Origin: Sunxiuqinia dokdonensis
GTDB lineage: Bacteria; Bacteroidota; Bacteroidia; Bacteroidales; Prolixibacteraceae
Length of the DNA: 62,536 bases
Reading direction: 5' to 3'
NCBI RefSeq assembly: GCF_001270965.1
Contig: NZ_LGIA01000153.1
Span: 1-62,536 of the forward strand
Positions 44,838 through 53,117 of this stretch are shown here, piece after piece. The notes under the pieces were generated by a model. That model worked only from the letters and a program-made list of their open reading frames with translations, searched no databases and was not told the origin of the DNA. Within the stretch, counting starts at the first letter, position 1; the number at the start of each line of letters is the position of its first letter. The translations under genes and the position numbers were made by a program.

Positions 44838-45836
44838 CTAGTGTAAAATTTTATAAATCATTTCTTTTTGAAGGTCGCCCGCTGAGGTCGATACATTGCC
44901 AAAACCTTTTGATTTCATATCGTACTCGCGCAAAATTTCCATAATGGCGACCAGCTTTTTAGGGTTGTAAACTTTAGCCGCATCCATGTACGAGCGCACA
45001 AAAAACGGAGCGACCTGCAAAGTCGAGGCAACTGCGTTGGGCGACTTGTCCGTGAGGAAGTGCAAGGTCAGGATTTTCATGAAATAGTAGTACAAACTGG
45101 CAATGGTGCGCGTAATTGGGTTTGACGATGGGTTGGCCGCAAAATAGTTGATGATCTGATTGCTTTTCAATACGTTTCGCTCCGACAAAGCGTTTTGAAG
45201 CTCGAAAATGTTGTAATCTTTGCTGATTCCAATGTTCTTCTCAATGTGGTCGGGAGCGATTTTCGTCCCTTCCGGCAAGGTAATAATGAGCTTGTTGAGC
45301 TCGTTGGATACTTTGCCGAGATCGGTTCCCAGGTATTCGGCCAACATGGCGGCGGCCTGCGGTGCGATGCTGTAATTATGGGCCGCAAGGTAGCTGTTAA
45401 TCCAGGCCGGAAGCTTGTTTTCGTAAATCTTCTTCGACTCAAAAAGCACACAACTTTTAGCCAGTTGTTTGGCAAAGCTCTTGCGTTTGTCTATGGTTTT
45501 GTATTTGTAATTGACGACCAAAATGGTCGAAGTCAGCGGTGCTTTAATGTAGGGTTCGAGCTCTTCAATTTTTTTGATGTTTTGGGCTTCTTTCACCACA
45601 ACAACCTGGTGATTGGCCATCATGGGAAACCGCCGGGCGTGGGTGATAATCGTATTGACGTCTGTGTCTTTTCCATACAAAACATGCTGATTGAAGCTTT
45701 TTTCGGCATCAGTCAACACGTTTTTACTAATATAATCTGTGATTTGATCGATGAAATAGCTCTCTTCTCCCATTAAAAAATAAACAGGGTGGTAGATCTT
45801 TTTCTTCAGATTGACTAAAATATCTTGGTAATCCAT
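44838..45836 (-). CDS. holA: DNA polymerase III delta subunit
   Basis: 332 aa. Typical HolA layout: N-terminal AAA-like domain opening YFLMGEESYFIDQI, middle helical lid, and C-terminal collar domain. It loads the beta clamp with tau/gamma and delta-prime. No functional Walker A, as expected for HolA. It starts 15 bp after the AMP nucleosidase gene and is followed by rhomboid. Confidence 0.95.
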   Translation of the reverse strand: MDYQDILVNLKKKIYHPVYFLMGEESYFIDQITDYISKNVLTDAEKSFNQHVLYGKDTDVNTIITHARRFPMMANHQVVVVKEAQNIKKIEELEPYIKAPLTSTILVVNYKYKTIDKRKSFAKQLAKSCVLFESKKIYENKLPAWINSYLAAHNYSIAPQAAAMLAEYLGTDLGKVSNELNKLIITLPEGTKIAPDHIEKNIGISKDYNIFELQNALSERNVLKSNQIINYFAANPSSNPITRTIASLYYYFMKILTLHFLTDKSPNAVASTLQVAPFFVRSYMDAAKVYNPKKLVAIMEILREYDMKSKGFGNVSTSAGDLQKEMIYKILH

Positions 45837-45851
45837 CGTTTGCTTGAGCGT

Positions 45852-46622
45852 TTAAAATCGTAAATGTTTAACTGATCGTCCGTTGTTTTTGATTTCCATC
45901 AGGGCTTCGATGCCAATTTTTACGTGTTTTTCAACAAAATTTGTAGTCACCTTTTTATCGCTGGCTTCCGTTTTTATCCCGGTCGAAATCATGGGTTGAT
46001 CCGAAACCAACAGCAAGGCTCCGGTTGGTATTTGATTGGCAAAACCAACCGTGAAAATGGTCGCTGTCTCCATGTCGATGGCCATTGCCCGGGTTTTGTA
46101 CAGATACTTTTTAAAGCGGGCATCGTACTCCCACACACGTTTGTTGGTGGTGTAAACGACCCCGGTCCAGTAATCCATCTGGCTTTCGCGAATGGCCGTT
46201 GAAACGGCACGCTGCAAGCTGAAAGCGGGGAGCGCGGGAATTTCGGGGGGCAAATAATCATCTGAAGTTCCATCGCTGCGGATGGCAGCAATCGGCAGAA
46301 TTAAATCGCCCAATTTGTTTTTTCGTTTCAGGCCTCCGCATTTTCCCAAAAACAAAACACCTTCGGGTTTGATAGCGCTAAGCAGGTCCATGATTGTTGC
46401 AGCATTGGGGCTGCCCATGCCAAAATTGATGATGGTAATGTCGCCATTCGAAGCGTTGGGCATATTTTGGTTGATCCCCAATATGGGCACCTTAAATTGT
46501 TCTGCAAACATTTCGACATACAGCTGAAAGTTGGTTAGCAGAATGTAATCTGCAAAGTCTTCCAGTTTGCGCCCGGTGTAGCGGGGGAGCCAATTGTCAA
46601 CAATTTCTTTTTTCGTTTTCAT
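45852..46622 (-). CDS. AMP nucleosidase (short Bacteroidota type)
   Basis: 256 aa, the phosphorylase-like catalytic domain without the long N-terminal domain of E. coli Amn. Family blocks: INFGMGSPNAATIMDLL, FLGKCGGLKRKNKLGDLILP, MAIDMETATIFTVGF and LLLVSDQPM. It cleaves AMP to adenine and ribose 5-phosphate, adjusting the adenylate pool. First gene of a minus-strand unit with holA and rhomboid, divergent from the HsdR-N gene. Confidence 0.95.
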   Translation of the reverse strand: MKTKKEIVDNWLPRYTGRKLEDFADYILLTNFQLYVEMFAEQFKVPILGINQNMPNASNGDITIINFGMGSPNAATIMDLLSAIKPEGVLFLGKCGGLKRKNKLGDLILPIAAIRSDGTSDDYLPPEIPALPAFSLQRAVSTAIRESQMDYWTGVVYTTNKRVWEYDARFKKYLYKTRAMAIDMETATIFTVGFANQIPTGALLLVSDQPMISTGIKTEASDKKVTTNFVEKHVKIGIEALMEIKNNGRSVKHLRF

Positions 46623-46723
46623 TGGTAAAAGAATTTTTTTCGCACTTTTGAACGAAAATCAGTTTGCGCGAACTTCGTTCCGGAGCGCGGTTTTACAAAA
46701 ATACAACTTTGTGTCAGCTAAAT

Positions 46724-47179
46724 ATGGTTAGCCAATTAAATTTACCAACATATCCGTTTCGTATCGATCAGCAGGATGGCAAAAATTTGATATTCGATGA
46801 AATACGAAAGAAGTTGGTCGTGCTTACTCCCGAAGAGTGGGTGCGACAGAATTTTGTTCAGTATTTAATTGGAGAAAAGCAATTTCCAGCTTCGCTGATG
46901 GCGATTGAAACGGGTTTGAAAATCAATCAAAATCAATTCAGGGCCGATTTGCTAATATACGACCGGAAGGGAAAACCTTTATTTTTGGTTGAATTTAAGG
47001 CGCCATCCGTAAAAATTACCCAACAAACTTTTGACCAGATCACTCGTTACAACATGACTTTTCAGGTTCCGTACCTGATCGTGTCGAACGGATTGAGCCA
47101 TTACTGTTGCCTGGTTGACCTGGAAAAACAATCCTACGTTTTCTTGAAGGAAATCCCAATATTTAACCAGTTATTTTAG
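46724..47179 (+). CDS. HsdR N-terminal-like PD-(D/E)XK domain protein
   Basis: 151 aa from the ATG at 46724 (20 further upstream codons are unlikely). It is a stand-alone copy of the domain found at the N-terminus of type I restriction subunits: ADLLIYDRKGKPLFLVEFKAP carries the Asp and ExK of a nuclease-like core near residues 80-100, with TPEEWVRQNFVQYL before it. No hsdM or hsdS genes are near, so it is not part of a restriction system here. Members next to holA are common in Bacteroidota as I recall. A DNA repair or housekeeping nuclease role is inference. Confidence 0.88.
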   Translation: MVSQLNLPTYPFRIDQQDGKNLIFDEIRKKLVVLTPEEWVRQNFVQYLIGEKQFPASLMAIETGLKINQNQFRADLLIYDRKGKPLFLVEFKAPSVKITQQTFDQITRYNMTFQVPYLIVSNGLSHYCCLVDLEKQSYVFLKEIPIFNQLF

Positions 47180-47701
47180 CAGAAGCTGGTAAAGCTCTTC
47201 GTCGAGCCAGCCGGCCGATGTTCTGATCCAGTCTTTTTTTGTTCCGACCCATTCAAACCCCACTTTTTTAAACAGGTGAATGCTGGCCTGATTATCGACC
47301 GTGATGTTGGCATAAAGCTGGTGCAGGCCCAATACTTCCGTGGCGTACAAAGCCATCAGGCGCAAGGCGTCGGTGGCCAGCCCTTTACCCTGGTTTTTTT
47401 TATTGTAGATGAGAATGCCGATGCCAGCCCGCTGATGAAACGGATCAAAGTCGAACAGGTCGACTGCGCCAACCGCACAGCCCGTGGAATCCTCAATCAT
47501 CATCCGAAGTTGTTTGGTTTCGAAAATGTCGCGGTGCGATTCTTCGATGTACTGTTTTAAAATATAGCGTGAAAAAGGTGTGAGCGTGTTGCTTACCTGC
47601 CAGATTTCGGGATCGTTTTCCCACCGGTAAATTGTTTCCAGGTCTTCCGGCTCCAAAGGCCGAAAGCTGATTTGTCCGTGTGCCAGCTTTTTTAATGTCA
47701 T
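47171..47701 (-). CDS. GNAT family N-acetyltransferase (RimJ/RimL-like)
   Basis: 176 aa. Starts with LRPLEPEDLETIYRWENDP, the RimJ/RimL-type opening. The acetyl-CoA loop is in KNQGKGLATDALRLM, and LGLHQLYANITVDNQASIHLFKKVGF is the conserved second half. The substrate could be a ribosomal protein N-terminus or a small amine such as a sugar amine or polyamine. It overlaps the end of the glycosyltransferase gene by 4 bp, so the two are cotranscribed, and overlaps the convergent HsdR-N gene by 9 bp. Confidence 0.93.
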   Translation of the reverse strand: MTLKKLAHGQISFRPLEPEDLETIYRWENDPEIWQVSNTLTPFSRYILKQYIEESHRDIFETKQLRMMIEDSTGCAVGAVDLFDFDPFHQRAGIGILIYNKKNQGKGLATDALRLMALYATEVLGLHQLYANITVDNQASIHLFKKVGFEWVGTKKDWIRTSAGWLDEELYQLLLK

Positions 47702-49668
47702 CGTCCTAAGTTTTTCCAGCCTCGCAAAACAATGCGCGCATCCTGTTCGACACGGTAATTTTTTGCATAGACCATATTAATCTTACCGATTTCCGCTTCG
47801 GAAAGTTCATCCTTAAATTTGTCGGTGGGGGTTAAAACGCCTGCTTTGAGTCGCGGAAGTGTAACGGCTTTTGTGTTGTTCCGGCTCAAGCCCACCCAGC
47901 TTTGCGAAGCGACCAGCACCTTGATGATATTGGTGAAAAAGCCTGCTTTGTTCCGGACTGTCCAGCAAATAAGAGGGTAAGCCGCCAGAAACAACAAGCT
48001 TACAGTCAAGTCGAACAGGCGCTTTCGGCGCAGGTTGTTTTCTTTGGTGATGGCGTTTACTTCAAGCAAATACAGGTCGCCTGTGGTATCAATCGAGTTG
48101 CTACCAATAATCGATAAACTCTCTGGTGGAGCAATTTTATAGTCGATATTCAATTTGCTTAAATTGAGCATCGTCTGGATAATATGCTGAGAAGGCAAGT
48201 CGCTTGCACTAAAAATAAGTTCCTCAACCTTGTGAATTTGGATAATTTCTTCCAGCTGACTCAGGTTTCCCAGAAAATCGGAAGTCGCGTGTGCATGATT
48301 GGGCTGCACGATTCCAATCAATTTGATTTTGAGATGAGATTGGCTGATTAAACGGCTGATGCGTGTGGCTTCGTCAAGTTGAGCAATCATGACGACTCGT
48401 TTTTCCCGGTTTCGGTCAAAACGTGCTTGCTGCGAGCTGCTTTGACTGAGCAAATAGCGATAAGCCAGCAGGCTGACGACGGCCCAGCCCGACCCCAGCA
48501 GGATGAGTGCCCGCGAGAAACGGAGGCTTTCGGGTGCCAGCGAATGAAAAATCAAAATGCCAACACTTCCCCAGAGTAGGCCTTTAAAAACCTGTAGCAT
48601 TTTGATCGGTTTGTCGTATCCTCCGGTGAGCCAGATTCCTAAAGTCCAAATCAAAATATAAACCGGCACAACCAGTTGCAGAAAGTTTGAAGGATAGTAA
48701 TCCGGTGTGTATTTCAACTGTTCCCAGTAGGGCAGGAGCCACAAAAAACCAAGAAAAATAAGCAGGATGTCGATGATTGGAAAAAATGCTGCTTTGGCGA
48801 TTCGGCTAAGAACCGACAGGAAAGCCCGAAAATAGATGGCCAGGTTAATCAGCATGGCGAACATGTCGGCACGGCCTTTTGCAAAGTGCTTCCGTGCAAA
48901 AATGATCATCGCCTGATAAAAAATCTTCACGTAGTTAAAGCTGCCTTTTTTGGTGCTTTCGCCTTTATAGTGAACAATGGTGGTGTCGGCAAAATAATAG
49001 TTTTTAAAACCGGCCCGGGTAATTCGATACGAGAGGTCAATGTCTTCGCCATACATGAAGAACGCTTCGTCGAGCAAGCCAATTTCATTTAAAACCGAAC
49101 GGCGCAACATCATGAACGCACCGGCCAACACCTCTACTTCGTGGGTCTGATTATGATCCAGATGCCCCAAGTGGTAGCGAGCAAGGCGTTTGGAGCGGCT
49201 AAACAGCCTCGACAAGCCAAAGATCTTGTAGAAAGCGACCATGGGCGTTGGTAAGCCGCGTTTCGATTCGGGTAAAAATCGGCCCTTGCCGTCAATCATT
49301 TTTACGCCCAGTCCGCCAGCGTCCGGATGTTCGTCCATAAATTGGAGGCATTTGGCAAAGCTGTTTTCTTCAACAATGGTATCCGGATTAAGCAACAGGA
49401 CATATTCGCCTTTGGCTAGTCGAATAGCTTGGTTGTTGGCTTTCGAAAAGCCCAGGTTCTCCTGGTTTTCAATGAGCCTGACGTCAGGAAATTTTTCACG
49501 AACCATGAGGCAGGAGCCGTCAACCGAATTGTTATCAACCACAAAAACCTCGGCATCAATCGTTGTGCAAGCCTTCTGAACCGAATGCAGGCATTGCTCC
49601 AGAAAGTGCCGGACATTATAATTGACAATGATGACGGTGAGTTTTATTGGCGATTGGTGATTGATCAT
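47698..49668 (-). CDS. GT2 glycosyltransferase fused to a membrane / nucleotide-sugar-type module
   Basis: 656 aa. Residues ~8-240 are a family 2 glycosyltransferase: VIIVNYNVRHFLEQCL, VVDNNSVDGS, LLLNPDTIV (DxD-like) and MYGEDIDLSYR. Several membrane helices follow (about 285-405), then a soluble Rossmann-like part (~430-545, with IKLIGIVQPNHAH and VEELIFSASDLPS) that resembles the CoA/NAD-binding N-terminal domain of polyprenyl sugar transferases. A final hydrophobic segment (LFDLTVSLLFLAAYPLI) resembles the membrane entry of those transferases, but their catalytic domain is absent. Likely acts in surface glycan synthesis. Cotranscribed with the GNAT gene. Confidence 0.88.
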   Translation of the reverse strand: MINHQSPIKLTVIIVNYNVRHFLEQCLHSVQKACTTIDAEVFVVDNNSVDGSCLMVREKFPDVRLIENQENLGFSKANNQAIRLAKGEYVLLLNPDTIVEENSFAKCLQFMDEHPDAGGLGVKMIDGKGRFLPESKRGLPTPMVAFYKIFGLSRLFSRSKRLARYHLGHLDHNQTHEVEVLAGAFMMLRRSVLNEIGLLDEAFFMYGEDIDLSYRITRAGFKNYYFADTTIVHYKGESTKKGSFNYVKIFYQAMIIFARKHFAKGRADMFAMLINLAIYFRAFLSVLSRIAKAAFFPIIDILLIFLGFLWLLPYWEQLKYTPDYYPSNFLQLVVPVYILIWTLGIWLTGGYDKPIKMLQVFKGLLWGSVGILIFHSLAPESLRFSRALILLGSGWAVVSLLAYRYLLSQSSSQQARFDRNREKRVVMIAQLDEATRISRLISQSHLKIKLIGIVQPNHAHATSDFLGNLSQLEEIIQIHKVEELIFSASDLPSQHIIQTMLNLSKLNIDYKIAPPESLSIIGSNSIDTTGDLYLLEVNAITKENNLRRKRLFDLTVSLLFLAAYPLICWTVRNKAGFFTNIIKVLVASQSWVGLSRNNTKAVTLPRLKAGVLTPTDKFKDELSEAEIGKINMVYAKNYRVEQDARIVLRGWKNLGR

Positions 49669-49750
49669 GTGTTCGTCAGGCGTTGGTCATTGTTGATATT
49701 CTCCGGTTTTTGTTTTGATCAGGTGGTTAACAAATTAAGTCTGCTTTGTC

Positions 49751-50377
49751 TTATTGCGACAAGGTGCTTTCAAAGTCGAGCCGGTTTTTAATTGACCGGC
49801 CAAGCGTAATTTCATCAGCATATTCCAGTTCGTCGCCAATGGAAACTCCACGGGCTAAGGTCGATATTTTGACATCTAGTTCTTTCAACTTTTTGTAAAT
49901 GAAGAAATTGGTTGTGTCGCCTTCCATGGTGGTGCTCAGCGCCAGGACCACCTCTTTCACCGTTCCGCTTTTCACGCGTTCAATCAGGGAGTTGATTTCC
50001 AGATCCGACGGGCCAATGCCGTCCATGGGCGAAATGATTCCGCCAAGCACGTGGTAAAGGCCCGAAAACTGCTGGGTGTTTTCAATGGCCATCACATCCT
50101 TGATGTTTTCAACCACACACACTTCTTCGGGATGGCGGTTTGGATTGCTGCAAATGTTGCAGGTGTCGACATCTGAAATGTTGTGGCAAATCTGGCAGTG
50201 CTTAATTTCGTTTCGAAGCTGGATCAAGCTGTGCCCAAACAGCTCAACTTCCGATTTTTCCTGTTTCAGCAAGTGAAGGACTAATCTGAGTGCCGTTTTT
50301 CGCCCAATACCCGGAAGTTTGGCAAATTCGTTGACTGCATTTTCCAACAAGCGCGAAGGAAATTTTTCCGTGATCAT
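49751..50377 (-). CDS. recR: Recombination protein RecR
   Basis: 208 aa, standard. Helix-hairpin-helix near the start ([15 protein letters not shown]), the zinc finger CQIC...CNIC around 57-75, and a TOPRIM domain (about 80-175) with [12 protein letters not shown] and [11 protein letters not shown]. RecR acts with RecO and RecF at gaps in DNA repair. It lies between the hybrid kinase and the glycosyltransferase, with 66-82 bp gaps. Confidence 0.97.
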   Translation of the reverse strand: MITEKFPSRLLENAVNEFAKLPGIGRKTALRLVLHLLKQEKSEVELFGHSLIQLRNEIKHCQICHNISDVDTCNICSNPNRHPEEVCVVENIKDVMAIENTQQFSGLYHVLGGIISPMDGIGPSDLEINSLIERVKSGTVKEVVLALSTTMEGDTTNFFIYKKLKELDVKISTLARGVSIGDELEYADEITLGRSIKNRLDFESTLSQ

Positions 50378-50443
50378 GTTTTCTTTGTTTGATGGGCCTC
50401 AAATTTAATAACAGGCGGATCAAATCTGGCAAAAAGCCAGGCT

Positions 50444-52780
50444 TTATTTTAGGTAGTTCGCAAGCGTGTCCAGTAGCTCTTTCATTTTTATGGGTTTGCA
50501 AAGTACTTCGTTGCAGCCGGCATCCAAACATTTCTGATGCTCATCGCTCATGGCATAAGCTGTTTGTGCAATAATCGGAATTCCCGAATCGCTTTGCCGA
50601 ATGGTTCGCGTAGCCTGATAGCCATCAATTTCAGGCATTTGAATGTCCATCAAAATGAGATCGACTTTGTTTTTCGAATATAAATTTAAGGCATCAATGC
50701 CATCTTTCGCCCAAAGTACGTTCGCTTTCGTATCCCTCAAAATTTCAAATAAATACTCGTAGTTGTAGTCAACATCTTCGGCAATGAGTACGGTGCAGTT
50801 TTCAAAATTGTAGTCGTTTGTCGTTTTTTTAGGCTGAGTTTTGGCCGGCGCGCTAATTTTGTCGTACGGAATGGTAAAATAGAAGATGGAGCCTTTGTTT
50901 TCAACAGATTTAACGTTCATGGAGCCGCCTAACAATTTAACCAGCCCATCGGAGATGGCTAACCCCAGTCCGGCACCGCCCTCACGATCTTTCAAACTAT
51001 GTGCATGCTGAAGGGTGCGGTTAAAAATCGTTTTTACCTGATCTTTTGGAATTCCCTGGCCGGTATCTTCAACATAAAATTGCAATTTATTTTTATTGAG
51101 TAGCTGGTAGCCAATTTCGATATAGCCACTTTCGGTAAATTTCAAGGCATTGTCAAACAGGTTGACCAGAATTTGCTTCAGGCGTTTGGTGTCGGTGAAA
51201 ATAAAATCGTGGTGTTTGAGTTTGGGCTTGCGAAAACGAATCTCAATTTTCTCCTTTTGCTTTCGTTCCATCATTTGCTGAAATTGGACCGAAAGATCAT
51301 TAAAGGTGTTTGTCAGTGAGCAAGCATCTTTTTTGACCTTGAGCTCATTGGCTTCAATTTTCGAAATGTCGATAATGTCATCAATCAGCAGCAGCAAATA
51401 CCGGCTGCTTTCCTCAATAATATCGGCATAGCGCAATTGCTGATCCTGCGTTAAATCACCTGCTTTCAACAATTCAGAAAAACCAATAATGCCGTTGATG
51501 GGCGTTCGGATTTCGTGGCTCATGTTGGCCATGAAGTTGGTTCGCGACTGGTTTTCAATTCGTGTGCGTTTTTGCGATTTGCGCAAATCGTCTTCCAAAC
51601 GTTTTAATGAGGTAATTTCTTCGGAAATTTTCAGGTAATTGGTAATGATTCCGTGCTCGTCTTTCAAACTCGAAATGGAAGCCAGTTCCCAGTAAACCTT
51701 ACCATTTTTATTTCGGTTTTTAAATTCGCCCACCCATTCGTTGCCTGTGGTAATGGTGTCCCAAAGTTCCTTGTAGTAGGTGGTTGGGTGGTAACCCGAT
51801 TTCTGAATGTTGGTCTTTTTTCCCACCAACTCTTCTTTGCGGTAGCCGGTTATTTTGCAATAGGCCGGATTGAAAAATTCGATGTATCCTTCCAGGTCAG
51901 TAATGACAATGGGCACCGGACTTTGCATGATGGCCTGATGCAACATGCGCAGGTCGCCTTCATGTTTCTTCTCAACGGTGATGTCGCGGTTGGTTCCCAG
52001 AACGCGGACGGCATTTCCTTCGGAATCGCGCAGGGCAGCTACCCTGGATTTAAACCAGCGGTAAAGCCCGTCTTTGTGCTTTAACCGAAATTCCGACTCG
52101 AAAATCAACGCACTGCTTTTCAGGAAATTCTCAAAGGTTCGTTTCACCCGGTTGTAGTCATCGGGGTGGATGAGGTCAGTCCAGGTAGAAAATTTATCTT
52201 CAAGTTCATCTGGATAATAGCCCAGCAAGGCTTTCCACTTGCGCGAAAGATGCATGGCTTCATCGGCCACAACCCAATCCCAAACACCATATTCCGATGC
52301 TTCGGCGGTTAATTTATAGCGCTGTTTTTTATTGGCGTAGTTTTTTTCAAGCTTTTTTTGTTCGTTGATATCGCGAATGACGCCACTTACGGCAATCACT
52401 TCATTTTCATGGTTTCGCTCCGGAGTGAATCCAATGCTGATCCAAAAAGGCCTGTTGTTGTGCAAAAATGAAAACTCGTTGAAGAACGGTTTTTTGCTCT
52501 GAATCACCAGTTCAATCAGGTGGTCAACTTCTTCCGAAAGCTCCCTTAAATAACCCGATTCAGTAATTTTTTTCCCAATAATCTTGGTGGGTTCGTGTTG
52601 AAGTAGCGGGAGTAGATTTTCAGAATAGAAGGTGTGTTGCCGGTCTTTGTCGAAACGGACAAAAGCTTCGGGGTTGTTATTTAAATCGAAACCATCCGGA
52701 AGAGTATTTCCCTGAAATGACTTTCTTTCAGCGCTTTCACCGGGATGGAATCCGGCACGTTTTTTTTTTGGATACTTCAT
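50444..52780 (-). CDS. Soluble PAS-domain hybrid sensor kinase / response regulator
   Basis: 778 aa, no membrane helix, so cytosolic. Three PAS/PAC units (about 30-150, 155-280, 285-405), then HisKA with MSHEIRTPINGIIG, HATPase_c (N box LFDNALKFT, G boxes DTGQGI and AGLGLAI), and a C-terminal receiver (~665-778) with acidic VLIAEDVD, phospho-acceptor Asp in ILMDIQMPEIDG and the switch Lys in LCKPIKM. No output domain, so phosphotransfer goes to another protein. Divergent from the HTCS gene. Confidence 0.93.
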   Translation of the reverse strand: MKYPKKKRAGFHPGESAERKSFQGNTLPDGFDLNNNPEAFVRFDKDRQHTFYSENLLPLLQHEPTKIIGKKITESGYLRELSEEVDHLIELVIQSKKPFFNEFSFLHNNRPFWISIGFTPERNHENEVIAVSGVIRDINEQKKLEKNYANKKQRYKLTAEASEYGVWDWVVADEAMHLSRKWKALLGYYPDELEDKFSTWTDLIHPDDYNRVKRTFENFLKSSALIFESEFRLKHKDGLYRWFKSRVAALRDSEGNAVRVLGTNRDITVEKKHEGDLRMLHQAIMQSPVPIVITDLEGYIEFFNPAYCKITGYRKEELVGKKTNIQKSGYHPTTYYKELWDTITTGNEWVGEFKNRNKNGKVYWELASISSLKDEHGIITNYLKISEEITSLKRLEDDLRKSQKRTRIENQSRTNFMANMSHEIRTPINGIIGFSELLKAGDLTQDQQLRYADIIEESSRYLLLLIDDIIDISKIEANELKVKKDACSLTNTFNDLSVQFQQMMERKQKEKIEIRFRKPKLKHHDFIFTDTKRLKQILVNLFDNALKFTESGYIEIGYQLLNKNKLQFYVEDTGQGIPKDQVKTIFNRTLQHAHSLKDREGGAGLGLAISDGLVKLLGGSMNVKSVENKGSIFYFTIPYDKISAPAKTQPKKTTNDYNFENCTVLIAEDVDYNYEYLFEILRDTKANVLWAKDGIDALNLYSKNKVDLILMDIQMPEIDGYQATRTIRQSDSGIPIIAQTAYAMSDEHQKCLDAGCNEVLCKPIKMKELLDTLANYLK

Positions 52781-52903
52781 GGGCTGTTTCTTTTTTCAAA
52801 CAGTTTAAAATTAGCGAATTAATATGAATAACTATTCCGGCTCCTAATTGTTTGGTCTGATCGGAATAAATACCCTTTATTTTTTATTATGTATTCGATA
52901 TTT

Positions 52904-52919
52904 AAGTGATTTGGGTCAC
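52904..52919. promoter_or_regulatory. Second copy of the Crp/Fnr-type operator
   Basis: AAGTGATTTGGGTCAC. The reverse complement of the site at 6747-6762 is AAGTGACTTGGGTCAC, so 15 of 16 bases agree. Here the site lies between the -33 and -7 positions of the promoter-like TAGTTTTG at 52923-52930, where a bound regulator would be expected to repress. Confidence 0.6.
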
Positions 52920-53055
52920 GGTTAGTTTTGGGCTGGTACTGCTGGTTAAGCGCCGTTGTTATGTTTTTAACTTCCAAGTAAGAAGAAAATTGTAGCGATT
53001 GTGGCTGCAAAGCAATGGGCAATAGTTGTTGGCGAGCAGCCTGGCCTGTTTTTAT

Positions 53056-53087
53056 TTGCAAATGTTTTAAAATAAGCATTATTTTGC
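53056..53087 (+). promoter_or_regulatory. Promoter proximal to the HTCS gene
   Basis: -33 TTG (53056-53058), 21-bp spacer and -7-like TATTTTGC (53080-53087). The predicted start near 53094 favours the ATG at 53118 over the in-frame ATG at 53097. Confidence 0.45.
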
Positions 53088-53117
53088 TCTCATTGCATGT
53101 GCGATGGGGAGGGAACA

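Larger units (their letters stand above)
52781..53117. other. Intergenic region between the hybrid kinase and HTCS genes
   Basis: 337 bp with no supported gene. It holds a Crp-type operator (52904-52919), a consensus -7 element on the + strand (TAGTTTTG, 52923-52930), and a second promoter nearer the HTCS start. A 117-codon minus-strand frame across it lacks any recognisable feature. Transcription from the first promoter would give a leader of about 180 nt or a small RNA. Confidence 0.6.

Noticed and set aside
46724-47179. Restriction-modification system
   Set aside because: Only the HsdR N-terminal-like domain is present, with no helicase part and no hsdM or hsdS nearby, and the genomic setting is housekeeping.
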